DNA of 64,000 nt, from the NCBI RefSeq assembly GCF_043290135.1, contig NC_134701.1:63991502-64055501 (forward strand), written 5' to 3'. The position numbers were made by a program, and so were the translations under genes. Source of the DNA: Rhipicephalus microplus (lineage: Eukaryota; Arthropoda; Arachnida; Ixodida; Ixodidae). Shown in pieces: positions 12,598 through 23,028 of the stretch; position 1 is the first letter of the stretch, and the number at the start of each line of letters is the position of its first letter. The notes below the pieces were generated by a model that did not search any database, had not been told where the DNA came from, and saw only the letters and a program-made list of their open reading frames with translations.

Positions 12598-12655
12598 ATC
12601 GTTGCTTCATGGTAGAGTGCTCGACTGCCACGGGTGCCCAGGGTGAAGCCCAATA
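12598..12655 (+). repeat. Possible tRNA-like SINE head
   Basis: CATGGTAGAGTGCTCGACTG resembles a tRNA D-arm/A box, and CCAGGGTGAAGCCC about 20 bp later a decayed B box. A true tRNA gene would need a longer interval and a CCA-end acceptor pairing, neither of which is seen. Confidence 0.3.
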
Positions 12656-12956
12656 TAATCCTATGGACTCTTTTTGTCATTTCAGTTTTTCTCATTTCGC
12701 GCGGTAGTGGTTATGGACAACGGCGGTCGCAAACAGTGATCGGACACAAGTTGGCTCTTGTTGCGATTTCATAACGGCTTTCGCTGTTAAAAAAACATTA
12801 AGGAGCGAGCGAAATGCTTTAACTAGTACACGATGTGTAACAACGTAGTAAAAAACCCAGCTCGTGCTTTCGATGTTTCCGGTGCACACGCTGTTACGTC
12901 TGTTACATTTTCCATGCTCGAGATGCGCCATATATTGGGTCACATAGTGAGCTCAC

Positions 12957-13179
12957 TCGTGGTCGATTCCGATGCCATACTCCGTTTTGCTGTGACCACT
13001 GGCAGTCTTCAGGAAAGTGATGAAGTCCTGCTTGTATGGCGGAGTCAACCTGTTGCCTCCCGACCCGAGCAACGAATTGAATGTGGTGATGGCGCACAGT
13101 CCGTCGTCAGGGAAGATGAATGCGCCAGAGGAAAAGCCAGAGCGGAGCGTGCACAGCAACAAGCCCACTAGCCGTTTCT
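12957..13179 (-). CDS. Exon of host secreted/mucin-like family gene (domain start)
   Basis: The acceptor is TTCTCGCCTGAATTCCGCAG (AG at 13180-13181) and the donor is GTGAGC (GT at 12955-12956). The first two bases AG join a G left by the exon at 13926-14153 to give Glu (phase 1), and the exon ends in GA (phase 2), matching the exon at 1-159. The 74 residues include LVGLLLCTLRSGFSSGAF, FPDDGLCAITTFNSLL, YKQDFITFLKTASGHSKT and EYGIGIDHE. The layout 'LLCT ... FPxDGLC ... F' followed by a YGIGxD strand is what I recall from a large tick family of secreted or mucin-linked proteins, with the two Cys likely disulfide-bonded. Function is not established. An overlapping plus-strand frame at 12833-13171 is a shadow. 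Confidence 0.65.
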
Positions 13180-13925
13180 CTGCGGAATTCAGGCGAGAAT
13201 CGTCAGCGTGACGTTCGCATAGAGTTATTTCTTAATATAGAACAGAAAAGTCAGACGCCTTATACTGTTACCAGGTGTTACGTTTTATAAATAAGCATGC
13301 AAACTTTATTTTGTCGTGAAAAGCAAAAAGCATTTCCAATGTAACAATGCAACTGTCATAAAACCGTTCAACCGACCCTCATAATCAGGTCCTGCTTCAA
13401 TGCTGGTCGTTTGCATAAAACCAAATAAAAAACGTGTGGTTTCCAGGTTATATCTAGTACTCTAAGCGGAACCTGACAAAGAATGTAGTTAAAATAAAGA
13501 AAGCATAACGTGAATTTACCACAAAACTAGTGGGTTTTACTTTTCGCAAGATCTAAGTACTGCTTACACCGATTACAGTAACAAGTTCCTGGGACGTTAA
13601 ATGCGCCACGTATCACATACTGAGTTACACACTCTTACAAAAAAAAAGGCGTTGAAATCAGATTTAATGAATCAATGCTCATTTTTATGTACCATTGTTG
13701 CAGTCCTCTGTCCTATCATTTCCAAGCTATTTGCTACTTCCTTTGGTATTCCTGTATTTCTTCAAAGTTTTGTGTGTGTTTTATTGTTGTTGTTTTTTTT
13801 TGCACATGGGGTGATAGTAGAGAGAACATGGAATGGGAAACCCAGCCTTGACACTCACTCCCACCCCCTAGATTTTTTTCTCAAGTGTTTCGTTCTCCTC
13901 CTGTTGTGCTTAGGCCTTAACTCAC

Positions 13926-14153
13926 CAGGGGCTTTTGTCGCTAAAGTCGGCGCTGTGGTTGTGGTCGTGCTTGTGGTAGTAGTCATGATGTCCGTAGTGG
14001 TAGTCGACGTCGTGGTAGGAGTGGTCGCTTTCATGGTGCTGGTGTCAGTCACTGTAGTTGCCGGAATCGTCAGAGTCGTAGGAATAGGCGGAATCGTCGC
14101 AATCGTCGAGGTCACGGCACTTTGCATTGTCGAAAATACCGCACCTGTTAATG
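13926..14153 (-). CDS. Thr/Pro-rich mucin-like exon of the same host gene
   Basis: The acceptor is CTATTTCCCATTTGCAG (AG at 14154-14155) and the donor GTGAGT (GT at 13924-13925). The 228-bp exon is open in the one frame that is compatible with the next exon and encodes a low-complexity stretch of Thr, Ser, Pro and Ala: TTTSTTTTDIMTTTTSTTTT, flanked by STIATIPPIPTTLTIPATT and APTLATKAPG. Such segments are usually heavily O-glycosylated stalks or mucin domains. It needs an upstream exon ending in phase 1, which I could not find, so the N-terminus (signal peptide or membrane anchor) is missing. The Val-rich plus-strand frame at 13601-14170 is its antisense shadow. Confidence 0.6.
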
Positions 14154-14799
14154 CTGCAAATGGGAAATAGAACTGAACTTCCGTAGCTCGAAAAACAGTG
14201 CTAGCTTTAAACTGTATATTTCTAAAATTGCGATGTAGTGCAAAGAGTGCGTAAAAATAAACTTAATATGTATTTATTTATGTTGGACCTCGTGATATCT
14301 AATCAAGCATCTAAGTATTGATAGGTGTATCATGTCCTAACAGATGATAAGAGAGGGAGATAGATTTATTGTCACAGAAAAACTAAGTGGTTGGCATGAA
14401 TAAGTTCTCTGAACTACTTTATACTCGGAGTTGGCAAAGGACAAGGGGTGGAAAGAATAGGAGAAACAAGGTGAGCAGGTAGGCAAGGATGAAGCAAATT
14501 CTTGAATGTGTCAACTGATACGACGCGTTCAACAACGATGATAATTTTGCTTGATTTTGCTGCATCAATTTCGTGCGGATGGACAAGCCAGTCTATCGAT
14601 GTGGTTTTACGGTGTTCGTGTACGGCTATTGGCGCATCATAGAATAACCTTAAGATCAAGTCAAATTCTTACCAGTTAACTAACCTTCAATAAAACGTAA
14701 GTCTGTAACGCAACGCGAGTTGATATTTATACAAATTGGAAATCAACGTCTTTTTAATCCTAAGAATAACAAAACGCTTATCTAAACACCCTCGGGCGC

Positions 14800-14995
14800 C
14801 TCTTTGGATCAGTCGCGAAGGTGCTCGGTTGCTGAACGAAATGTCACGAGTTCTATCACAGCCACAGCAGTGGTATTTAGGTAGAAACGAAATAGTAGAG
14901 GCCCATGTGTATGCGATGTCAGTGCACGTCAAAGAACACCGCGCGGTCAGAGCTATCGCGCCGTTATCACATTATGGTTTTGGGCAGCAAAATTC
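14800..14995 (+). repeat. Tick tRNA-SINE copy (diverged)
   Basis: It shares the order of the better-kept copies at 51628-51857 and 31315-31546: GGTTGCTGAACGAAATGTCA, then AGTAGAGGCCCATGTG, GTGCACGTCAAAGAACACC and a TTATGGTTTTGGGCAG end. It is heavily diverged. Confidence 0.55.
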
Positions 14996-15249
14996 CCGAT
15001 TGCATTATTCTCAAAGTGAATTCCAGCTCGATTAATTTGAACACGAACCTGCTTTATTCCGCGGTCAAACAAGACCTCAGTAACGTATTCCCATCACGGG
15101 AATGACGTCGAAAAAATACACACAATTAAAAAACAAAGAAAGTTCTGTCAGTGAGAGTCAAACTTTTTACCTCTTGGGTGGCCACAGCATATGCCGGACT
15201 CACTGTTCACTGCGCCATTGTCATATATTTTGTGGGCTTTGAAAACACG

Positions 15250-15259
15250 CCTTTTATAT
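15250..15259 (-). promoter_or_regulatory. Candidate TATA box upstream of the host gene
   Basis: Minus strand ATATAAAAGG. About 60 bp downstream an ATG (15190-15188) opens MLWPPKR and meets a GTAAAAAG donor-like site (GT at 15170-15169). It lies upstream of the mucin-like exon on the same strand, but this short exon would end in phase 2, whereas the mucin-like exon needs phase 1, so another exon or another start is required. Weak evidence. Confidence 0.2.
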
Positions 15260-15920
15260 CTCCCAGTGTTCATTCACAGGCCTCTTGGTAAAGTATAGTA
15301 ATGCATCATGGTCGTCATATCCACGACTATACGCCATTTCACAACTTTTGGCAGCGTTGTGGAAGGTATGGGCAGTTTTAGCCAATCATGAGCAAGCGCT
15401 CTTCATAAGTGTGATGCTCTGCGCATGTCAGGTCCACTAATTCGTCAGATAGCACCATCTATGTGAAAGTAGGTTTACTATACTTATTATTTTCTCGTTT
15501 TTAACGCAGGCGCCACATGATACTTTTTTATCAGTGCTGCTTATTTGTGGAAGGGACAGCCAGCGTTGCAATGAAACTGGCCCGACCTTTTCTAATTATT
15601 GTTATCGTCACCAGTTCCTATTAATGTTTGTCGCATTTGAGTTTTCTTTATTTGTTGATGCAACGCGTATAAGAATATTGACCATAGGCGTATCAGCCGA
15701 GGGAGGGCAAGGGGGGCGCGAGCCCCCACTAAGAAATGTTGCGAAACTGAGCCCCCCCCCACCCCCCAACTTTCGACAATGGTCACTCTTGGCTGCAGGC
15801 TGGGAAAACCAAAAAGTAAGGCATAGTTTTCCATCACAACATTAATAACTAAATCACGATCTTTCGGCAGAATTAAATCGTTACGCAGCTATGTTAAAAC
15901 ATGGTGAAATTTTGCCAACA
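15260..15920. other. Intergenic sequence with a short G/C-run repeat
   Basis: At 15690-15775 is a stretch GGGCAAGGGGGGCGCGAGCC followed by C-runs, a kind of sequence also seen near 36060-36250. No coding signal recognised; open frames at 15534-15845 come from this compositional bias. Confidence 0.45.
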
Positions 15921-15950
15921 TTGCCGATGTGACGATTTTCCTTGAAGGCT

Positions 15951-16002
15951 CTTCGTCAGGGTTTGCGAACAAGTGCGCACTTGTTCTTAAACCCTGACGA
16001 AG
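15951..16002 (+). repeat. Near-perfect palindrome (52 nt) at a ribozyme-like repeat
   Basis: CTTCGTCAGGGTTT (15951-15964) pairs with AAACCCTGACGAAG (15989-16002), and GAACAAGTGC with GCACTTGTTC inside it; only a 2x2 mismatch interrupts the stem. The outer arms each contain CTGACGA, so the palindrome is two hammerhead-like box-1 motifs facing apart. Confidence 0.9.
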
Positions 16003-16026
16003 ACCGGTCCACCGGTCAAAACCGTC
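15994..16026 (+). ncRNA. Hammerhead-like ribozyme motif, copy 1 (Penelope-like repeat?)
   Basis: Box 1 CTGACGA (15994-16000) fits the hammerhead core CUGANGA. It is followed by a perfect stem GACCGGT-CC-ACCGGTC (16002-16017), then AAAAC where the core needs GAAAC, then GTC at 16024-16026, the usual cleavage triplet. Stem III would be minimal. A second copy 160 bp away keeps the layout with a differently sequenced but still paired stem. Hammerheads of this type are known from the terminal repeats of Penelope-like retroelements. The G-to-A in box 2 should abolish self-cleavage of this copy. Confidence 0.5.
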
Positions 16027-16105
16027 GGTAATAAAATTAAGACAAACGCTAGGTTGTGTTTCTTCTCTTCGCAAGTACGGTTGGCCCATTGGAAAAAGTT
16101 TTTCA

Positions 16106-16159
<54 letters not shown>
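16106..16159 (+). repeat. (TA)n microsatellite between the two ribozyme-like motifs
   Basis: Perfect TA dinucleotide run of about 54 bp. Its position between the two hammerhead-like motifs suggests the whole 15.9-16.35 kb block is one (TA)n-associated repeat unit. Confidence 0.95.
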
Positions 16160-16161
<2 letters not shown>

Positions 16162-16162
<1 letters not shown>

Positions 16163-16193
16163 TTGAAAAAGACAGGGTTCCTGTCGAAACGTC
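16162..16193 (+). ncRNA. Hammerhead-like ribozyme motif, copy 2
   Basis: CTTGAAAA (16162-16169) stands where copy 1 has CTGACGA, followed by a perfect stem GACAGG-GTT-CCTGTC (16171-16185), then an intact box 2 GAAAC (16186-16190) and GTC (16191-16193), with GGCACAATAAA after it as in copy 1 (GGTAATAAA). Box 1 is damaged (extra T, G to A), so this copy should also be inactive. The two stems differ in sequence but both pair fully, which points to selection on structure in the source element. Confidence 0.5.
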
Positions 16194-16230
16194 GGCACAA
16201 TAAACAGTTGTTATGTGAAAGCGCATCTAC

Positions 16231-16345
<115 letters not shown>

Positions 16346-16519
16346 GGTGTGGGAATTTAAAGCACGCTTCTTCATCACCTGTACAAATTCATCATCATCT
16401 AGTGTCCTTCATCTTCATCATCAGTGGGGATGACCCTTGAGTCGGTTCTGTGTCTCGGAGGTGACTCTTTTGGCCACATCTTCCAGGCCTAATAAAGGCG
16501 TGTAAAGGACTTCGTCGCA
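16346..16519 (+). repeat. 5' LTR of element A
   Basis: It begins near GGTGTGGGAATTTAAA and ends TTCGTCGCA at 16519. It contains CCTAATAAAGGCGTG, an AATAAA polyadenylation signal near the end. The exact first base is uncertain because of the TA-rich flank (16345-16348). Confidence 0.85.
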
Positions 16520-16521
16520 TG

Positions 16522-16531
16522 TGGTGGAGGT
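16522..16531 (+). promoter_or_regulatory. Putative primer-binding site, element A
   Basis: TGGTGGAGGT lies two bases after the LTR end. The same ten bases, at the same distance, occur in elements B and C. It would pair with a tRNA 3' end ACCTCCACCA; I cannot assign the tRNA. Confidence 0.6.
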
Positions 16532-16616
16532 TGCTCCTCGATTCCCCGTTCCTGCTCGCCTGCTTTACCTTCTGAAGCTTCGCTCAGGTCGCCGTTTGGG
16601 CTACGTGTCCACCAGC

Positions 16617-17671
16617 ATGCCGCAGGACGAACCCTCGGGCGCCTCTCCTTTTACCCCTCCGGCTACGACTGTCGCAGCTACTCACTCTTGGATCATCAGC
16701 GGACCTCCTCGCGAGCCCCCTCTATTCGCTGGACTCCGAGGCGAGGACGTGGACGACTGGCTACACCAATATGACATAGCGAGTGCAGCTACCATTGATT
16801 GGGACGATCCACACAACCTCAGCCACGTCTCTTTCTATCTTACTGGCGTGGTGAAGACTTGGTTTTTTAACCACCAGATCGACTTTCCCAACTGGAACGT
16901 CTTCAAAGAACATCTGCGACAAGTCTTCCCTAGTCCAGCAGTTCGAGCCAGTCTTGCGAAGAGAACACTTGATGGTCGAAAACAATAACTAGACGAATCT
17001 TATACCTCGTATGTCGAGGAGGTTTTCTCTCTCTGTCGACGCATCAACGCCTCCATGACCAACACAGACAAAGTGCGCCATCTGCTCAAAGGCATAGGGC
17101 CTGTTGCCTTCAATGCTTCGTTCGTAAAGGACCCAAGTACCGTTGCTGACATTGTAGCTATGTGCCAGCGCCTGGACGAACTCGAATCAGCACGCCTGCA
17201 GTTGGACAACTCTCCTGCAGCCATCCCTGACAACCCTACTGTCGACCCCTCGTTACGAGCCATGATCCGTAACATAATACGAGAGGAACTGCAGTCGCTC
17301 GAATTTCCAGTACGTAAGTTTCCTTCTGACACCCCAAGTACAAATTTACGGCACGTCGTCAAGGAGGAGTTGGCGGCTATGACTGGTAATGCCTACACAG
17401 ACCCTCACGTCTCCAAAGCCCCACTGACTTACGCGCAAGTCGCCGCAGTTACTCCAGTCTTCGTTCCACCGATACCGCCGACGACGACGCCAGCCCTCTG
17501 GCGTCCCTGACGCCCACCACGCAAAACCAGCCTTACTATGCACGACCAGCGCCAGCACACCTGGATTCCATAGTCCCCAGCCCAAACAACCAGCCCTACT
17601 ATCAATCATGGCGCCCGACGAGACCTACATGCTTTTATTGCGGATATCGTGGACACATCGCACGTGTCTGT
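16617..17671 (+). pseudogene. gag of element A
   Basis: I start at the ATG at 16617 (MPQDEPSGASPF) rather than the GTG at 16521, because the latter overlaps the primer-binding region. The capsid-like part reads WLHQYDIASAATIDWDD, VSFYLTGVVKTWFFNH and FKEHLRQVF. A TAA at 16986 interrupts the frame in RKQ*LDESY; the same frame continues to 17510 through SLCRRINASMTNTDKVRHLL. After a frameshift a zinc knuckle CFYCGYRGHIARVC (17630-17671) is intact. It would package element RNA. Confidence 0.8.
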
Positions 17672-17815
17672 CGCAAGCGTCAGCGAGACGAGCGCCGTGG
17701 GTTTGACAATTACGAACGGAAACCACAGAAACCACTTTCCAGCATCGTCCTTACGTTACGCCTCATGGTCACTCTTTCTCGCCATCAGTAACTCCTGAAA
17801 CGGCTCCTCGCTACC

Positions 17816-18453
17816 GTGGTGCCAGACATCGCTCGCCGTCCCCTCTCCGTCGCTCTATGTCTCTCAGTTCGCCGACCGTCGCCTGGAAAACTAAATTACG
17901 CAGCTTCTGGGGGAAAACGTACATTTAGCGAAGTGGAAAAAATTCCTCCAGAACATCCTCACAATATTATATTTGTTTCGGTGGAAGGCATGGTAGTGGA
18001 AGCATTAATAGACACTGGTGCTGGTTTCTCAGTCATTCACAAAGATTTCTGTGCGCGTCTCCACAAAGTTACTACGCCCTGTGATGGACCTACGTTGCTC
18101 CTGCTCAAGGGGATGTTATCCGACCTTCCGCCATGTGCACTGTTCGTGTCTACATTGATGGACTTCTCCAATATGTGGAATTTGCAGTGCTTAGTTCGTG
18201 TACTCAACTGCTAGTATTAGGATGGGACTTTCTTTCAACAGCATCCGCGTCCATCTGCTGCCGGCAACGCGTCTTACACATGAGCGATACCGCCTATTCG
18301 CTTCACGTGGATGACGCACCACTTCGTTTTTATGCTGCAGAAAACACTGAGGTACCTCGCACAGTCAGCGAATTATTACAGTTCTGTCTGATGTCATTGA
18401 CTGCGGCGATGTGCTCGTACAACCCTCCGTACGCTGTGTCACCAGAGGAATAG
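17816..18453 (+). pseudogene. Aspartic protease of element A
   Basis: The retropepsin active-site triad is intact in VEALIDTGAGFSVIH (about 18000), preceded by the strand IIFVSVEGMVVEA. The C-terminal LVLGWDFLSTASA sits in a different frame (18133-18453) from the active site, so a frameshift breaks the enzyme. It would have cut the Gag-Pol polyprotein. Confidence 0.75.
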
Positions 18454-20065
18454 CCTTCGCATCAGGTCTGATACGTTTCGACTATGGCTTCGCATTCGTT
18501 TGCGCAACAAACCCGACGCCCAAAAAAATTCTGGTTCCGAAGGGCTTAACGTTGGCTTGCATCGCTACTCCGGAGCCTTTCTCTGTGGCAACCTTTCAAG
18601 ACGCTTCTCCAGAAGATTTCCCTGTTGCACGTTCTCCATCCACCTCCTCTCTCAAAACTACCATCAGCTCTGACCTGACCCCTTCGCAGACTCAACAACT
18701 GTTTGCCTTACTGACGAAACACGAAGCTTTGTTTGACGTCAATTTACCCGTATTGGCAAAGACGTGCGTCACCACGCATCGCATCGAGACTGAGGGTACG
18801 TCAATCGTTCATCGTTGCCCATATCGCGTATCAGTATCTGAGCGGAAGTTTATTGCAGAAAACGTTGACGACATGTTGAGACGGAACATAATACGCCCCT
18901 CTGCTAGCCTTTGGTCATCGCCTGTCGTCTTAGTTCGAAAGAAAAGACGGTTCTGTGCACTTCTGCGTAGATTACCGGGCGCTAAACAAGATCACGTGCA
19001 AAGATGAATACCCTATGCCACGTATAGATGACGCCTAGGATTCCCTACAGGGAGCTCAATACTTTTAGAGTCTCGATCTGCGTTCGGGGTACTGGCAGAT
19101 ACCGATGCATGAAGACGATAAAGAAAAGACGGCATTTTCGACACCAGACAGACTTTACGAGTTCAATATAATGCCCTTCGACCTCTGCAACGCACCCGCA
19201 ACATTCGAACGCATGATTGAGACCATTTTGCGTGGCCTGAAGTGGAAAACTTGCCTGTGCTATTTGGACGACATCATTGTTTTCTCGTCAACCTTCTCTC
19301 AACACTTACATCGTTCAGACGAAGTCCTCATGTGCTTGGGTTCGGCTGGCCTTCAGCTGAACACAAAAAAGTGCCGTTTTGCCCGCAAACCAATCAAGGT
19401 ATTAGGCCAAATTGTGAGTAAAGATGGCATTCGTCCTGATCCCAATAAAATATCGGCCGTTCTTCATTTTCCTCGCCCTGAAAGGACCAAGGGCTTACGC
19501 AGTTTTCTTGGCCTGGCTTCATACTTCTGCCGATTCATACGAGAATTTGCCTCGATAGCGGCACCTTTGCACAAATTACTCGGTTCTGGTGTTCGTTTTG
19601 AGTGGTCTCCTTCCTGCGCTATTTCGATGAAACAGCACCCACACTCCTGCATACTGACGCTAGCGGTCACGGAATCAGAGGTATTCTACTGCAGCGTGAT
19701 GAATCATCACGTGAAAGCATCGTTTCGTATTTATAAATTACACCATTACTGAACAGGAGTGTTTAGCTGTCGTGTGGTCAGTGCAGAAATTTTGTCCTTA
19801 TCTACATGGCCGAAATTTTACCATAGTTACAGACCATCATGCACTGTGTTGGTGTTCCACGCTCAACAATTTGTCACGACGCCATGGTCGATGGATTATA
19901 CGTCTTCAAGAATACGACTTCACTATTACCTACAAGAGCGGTAAAAAGCACCAGGACGCAGATGCGCTTTCTCGCTGCCCACTTCCTACGGCGCCGTTCA
20001 CTGCTTCCGCTTCTTACTTCAGCGACGAACACTTGATAGTCCTTCCACATCTGTTTCGTCTATAG
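18411..20065 (+). pseudogene. Reverse transcriptase and RNase H of element A
   Basis: The RT begins at SERKFIAENVDDMLRRNI (18840) and [12 protein letters not shown], where a frameshift follows. It continues in the 19105 frame with [17 protein letters not shown], a catalytic [11 protein letters not shown], and [20 protein letters not shown]. Stops fall at 19036 and 19066 around RIDDA*DSLQ and YF*SLDLRSG. The RNase H part is in another frame: ITDHH-like [11 protein letters not shown] and [19 protein letters not shown] at 19772-20065; the tether's N-terminal Asp region is lost in a frameshift. YLDD is unmutated, unlike element B. Confidence 0.85.
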
Positions 20066-20240
20066 CCGTCATTGACAAGATCCCACCTGACGACCACGGC
20101 TCCGTCATAACGCATCAACTCGCTGACGCTTACTGTAGACGTATTATAGATCGCCTTCAGGGGAAATCGCGACCGCCTAATGCCCGCCTTCAGCGACAAC
20201 TCAGGAATTTCAAGCTTGATAACCGCGTTCTTCACCATCA

Positions 20241-21416
20241 CATCCCCCGAATGGTCAACGCTGGGTGCCCGTTCTGCCTCGTTCTCTTCGAGCTGCTATT
20301 CTTAAGGCCTATCACGACGACCTGACTGCTGGTCACTTCGGTTTCCAGAAAACGTACGATTGCATTAAAGGTCATTTCTACTGGCCAGGGATGTCCGCCA
20401 GCGTAGCAAAGTATGTCGCGTCTTGTAACCTTTGTCAGCGCCGAAAGCTTCCGACATCACCTCAATGCGGAGAGCTACAGCCACTTCCATGTCCATCGGC
20501 ACCATTTGAAGTCATTGGCATCGATCTATATGGTCCCCTTCCCACGACTCCAAGTGGCCATTGATGAATAGTGACAGTTGTCGACCACTTGACACGTTAC
20601 GCTAAAACGCCCTGCGTGAATTCGGCCTTCGCTACTGACGTGGCTACATTTATGCTGGAAGCCTTGATCTTGCGTCATGGTGCTCCTCGTGTAATTCTGA
20701 GTGGCCGTGGAAAAGCTTTCCTTTCGCAAGCTGTGGAATAATCGCTAAAAGCCTCCTGCACCAGTCACAAGACAACCACCAGCTATCACCCCCAAACCAA
20801 CAGGCTCACTGAGCGCTTTCATCGAACTCTGTCCGACATGATAGCTATGTACATTGAGCCACACCACACCAACTGGGATGCGATTTTGCCGTTTGCAATG
20901 TTCGCTTATAATACCACCGTACAATGCACAACTGGCTTCTCGCCATTCTACCTTGTCTATGGCCGATCGCCATCATCTTTCCCGGACGTCTCGTTCTGGA
21001 CAGCCTAGGTTACATCACCTGCATCATCCTGTGAACAATATGTGTCCCGCCTCCAACACTGTCACCAGCTCGCCAGACTCAACACTGAGAAGACACAACA
21101 ATCCCGTAAAAATCTGCATGACGCATCTCACACCACTGGGACCTTCCATCCCGGCGACGAGGTGCTACTCTGGACACCAGTTCGCACTCCTGGATTGCGC
21201 GACAAACTTCAGTTTCGGTTCCTCGGCCCATACGCAGTCTTAGAGCAGACCTCACCCGTTAACTATCGCGTTGAATCTGTGATTGCTCCAAGTGACCGGC
21301 GCTGTCGTGGTACCGAGATAGTGCATGTCTCGCGTATGAAGCCTTTCGCCAGGCGTTCTCCGCATCTAGAAGTTGCGGCCAGGGTGGCCGCTTTCATGCG
21401 CGCAGAATTAGTGTGA
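20241..21416 (+). pseudogene. Integrase of element A, second catalytic Asp lost
   Basis: The N-terminal HHCC finger is visible (AYHDDLTAGHFGF ... SCNLCQRRK). The first catalytic Asp is in IGIDLYGPLP; the second is replaced by Gly in LSGRGKAF (codon 20703-20705); the Glu survives in NRLTERFHRT. A TGA at 20563 and a TAA at 20740 break the core. The C-terminal part (21042-21416) has the GPY/F motif FLGPYAVLEQTSPVNYRVE and ends inside the first bases of the 3' LTR. No chromodomain is seen. Confidence 0.85.
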
Positions 21417-21582
21417 GCATTTAAACACGCTTTTTTATCGCCTGTACAAATTCATGATCATCTAGTGTCCTTCATCTTCATCGTTAGTGGGGATGACCCT
21501 TGAGTCGGTTCTGTGCCTCGGAGGTGACTGCTTTGGCCACATCTTCCAGGCCTAATAAAGGCGTGTAAAGGACTTCGTCGCA
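21412..21582 (+). repeat. 3' LTR of element A
   Basis: TGTGAGCATTTAAACACGC to GACTTCGTCGCA, matching the 5' LTR along its full length with scattered substitutions. A clean polypurine tract is not seen just before it. Confidence 0.9.
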
Positions 21583-21700
<118 letters not shown>

Positions 21701-21904
21701 CCGGCTCATGAGTGAGCTGTTAGCCCCCAACTCGCGATAGAGTTAGTACGCCACTGATATTGACTTCAGTCTCAGAATCAATTAACAAACGAGGACCTCG
21801 TCAAGCGTGAATCCCATTAGTTCTCCCTTTCCGGAGTGTATTTTTTTTGCACTTAAATCAAGTCGATTCAATTCAACCAATGCTTGACTCAACCAATCAA
21901 GCTT

Positions 21905-22370
21905 TATTTTCAATCCTCAGCGGTCACTTGCTTGATTCCGTGCCATAGCAGAATAACAACGTCTTGAAGCTTAAACGTCTTGTTTGCCGCTGTGACAAAG
22001 CCCGTCACATCACTTAAGACAAGCTCTACGATGCTCAGCTGGCAGTGGTAGGGAGGTAGGCACACAACAAGATGACCAGCAGCCTTAGCGATCCAGTCTA
22101 AGTTGTATCCGTCCGCCGTTGTGTGGGCATTGTCGACAAGATTTATAAGCTCCACCTTCACCTCGTGGCTGCTCCACGCAACACCTTTTTCGGAAATTCA
22201 GGCCCGTATGTCCTTTTTAAGGCTACTCATGCATGGTACGTTTTCATGCATCAAAGAATGATTTGGCGCTTTATCCATGCTTATCACACTGCCAGTTGAT
22301 AGTAGTTGAAGAAGCTTCTGGGCTAAGCCACTGGGTTTTCGAGAACCAGCCGAAAAACCAGATCGACGGG
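21905..22370 (-). pseudogene. DDE-type transposase fragment (DDE_3-like)
   Basis: The minus strand reads SVISMDKAPNHSLMHENVP (cf. the family's VxMDNAxYH around the first Asp), then an in-frame TGA after KKDIRA, then VKVELINLV, ADGYNLDWIAKAAGHLVVCL, PPYHCQLSIVELVLSDVTGF and ANKTFKLQDV. The PPYHC ... E ... K pattern is that of Tc1/mariner-like DDE_3 transposases in arthropods; the last catalytic Glu is kept in IVELV, while the usual NPIE has become SIVE. The N-terminal half and any terminal inverted repeats are missing. Likely a dead fragment. Confidence 0.65.
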
Positions 22371-22451
22371 CTTCGTGTGTAGAGTGGACAGTGCGTCTAT
22401 CTACACCCGGCTACGCATGCAACCGTTGTTGACACACGTTTCGTCTGTGAA

Positions 22452-22560
22452 AAAAAAATCAGAGCATATCCACGGAGTCAATGAGGATGAGTTGTGCAAA
22501 GCGTCCGTCTGCCTGTCTGTGTGTCTGTATTTTTGTCTGTCTTGCGACGAGCACAAGTCT
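22452..22560 (+). repeat. End of the foldback-type repeat family
   Basis: AGAGCATATCCACGGAGTCA then ATGAGGATGAGTTGTGCAAAG and GTCCGTCTGCC/TGTCTGT repeats: a diverged copy of the ends at 11262 and 42836. Its partner end was not found here. Confidence 0.5.
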
Positions 22561-22870
22561 CCATGGTGCCCCGCTCCGCTTCGTCCAGGCCCCGCCATTG
22601 AGGCGGTGAGCATGAGCCACCGCAGCGCTCCTCGCCCGCCGCTCCACTTGGTCTATGCCTCACCAACGATCCGACACGTACGGCGACGATCAAGGAGACT
22701 GAGAGAGGCACTCGTTCCCCGCGCACCAAGCAACAGCCCGCGCAGCAGCCAATCGGAGGGTAACGGTGCAGTGCCATCTAGAAGATTCTCAATCAACTGC
22801 GGTTTGTGTGTACTTCTATGAGGCAGTGCCATCTATTATACTGTACGGGAGAAACTGTCTTCAAACACTA

Positions 22871-23028
22871 TGTAACAAGCGTGTCCTTCAGAGGAGTTTC
22901 AGCCAGAAACTCGCCAGGGCAAGCAAGACAGCTGCAGCACAGAAAACAGGAGGCCGAGAGCGTGACACACGAACTTCGTCATCTTTTCTCTCCCTGGCAC
23001 AGAGCTAGCGCCGATGTGCACCGGCACA
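22871..23028 (-). repeat. 3' LTR of element B
   Basis: TGTAACAAGCGTGTCC to GTGCACCGGCACA in plus orientation; the element's transcript runs right to left. Confidence 0.9.

Larger units (their letters stand above)
16346..21582 (+). mobile_element. Ty3/gypsy element A (degenerate, inserted in (TA)n)
   Basis: It has two similar LTRs of about 172 bp, a primer-binding-site-like TGGTGGAGGT, and gag, protease, RT, RNase H and integrase in Ty3/gypsy order on the plus strand. (TA)n flanks both ends, so it landed in a microsatellite; any 4-bp duplication is masked by the repeat. The LTRs differ at about a dozen positions by eye, and every ORF is broken. Protein motifs resemble element B more than C. 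With its short LTRs and GPY/F-bearing integrase it fits the errantivirus-free gypsy groups such as CsRn1, but the clade assignment is inference. No env-like ORF follows integrase. Confidence 0.85.

Noticed and set aside
13601..14170. Val-rich 189-codon plus-strand frame that looks membrane-like
   Set aside because: It is the antisense of the Thr-rich exon, which has matching splice sites and phase.
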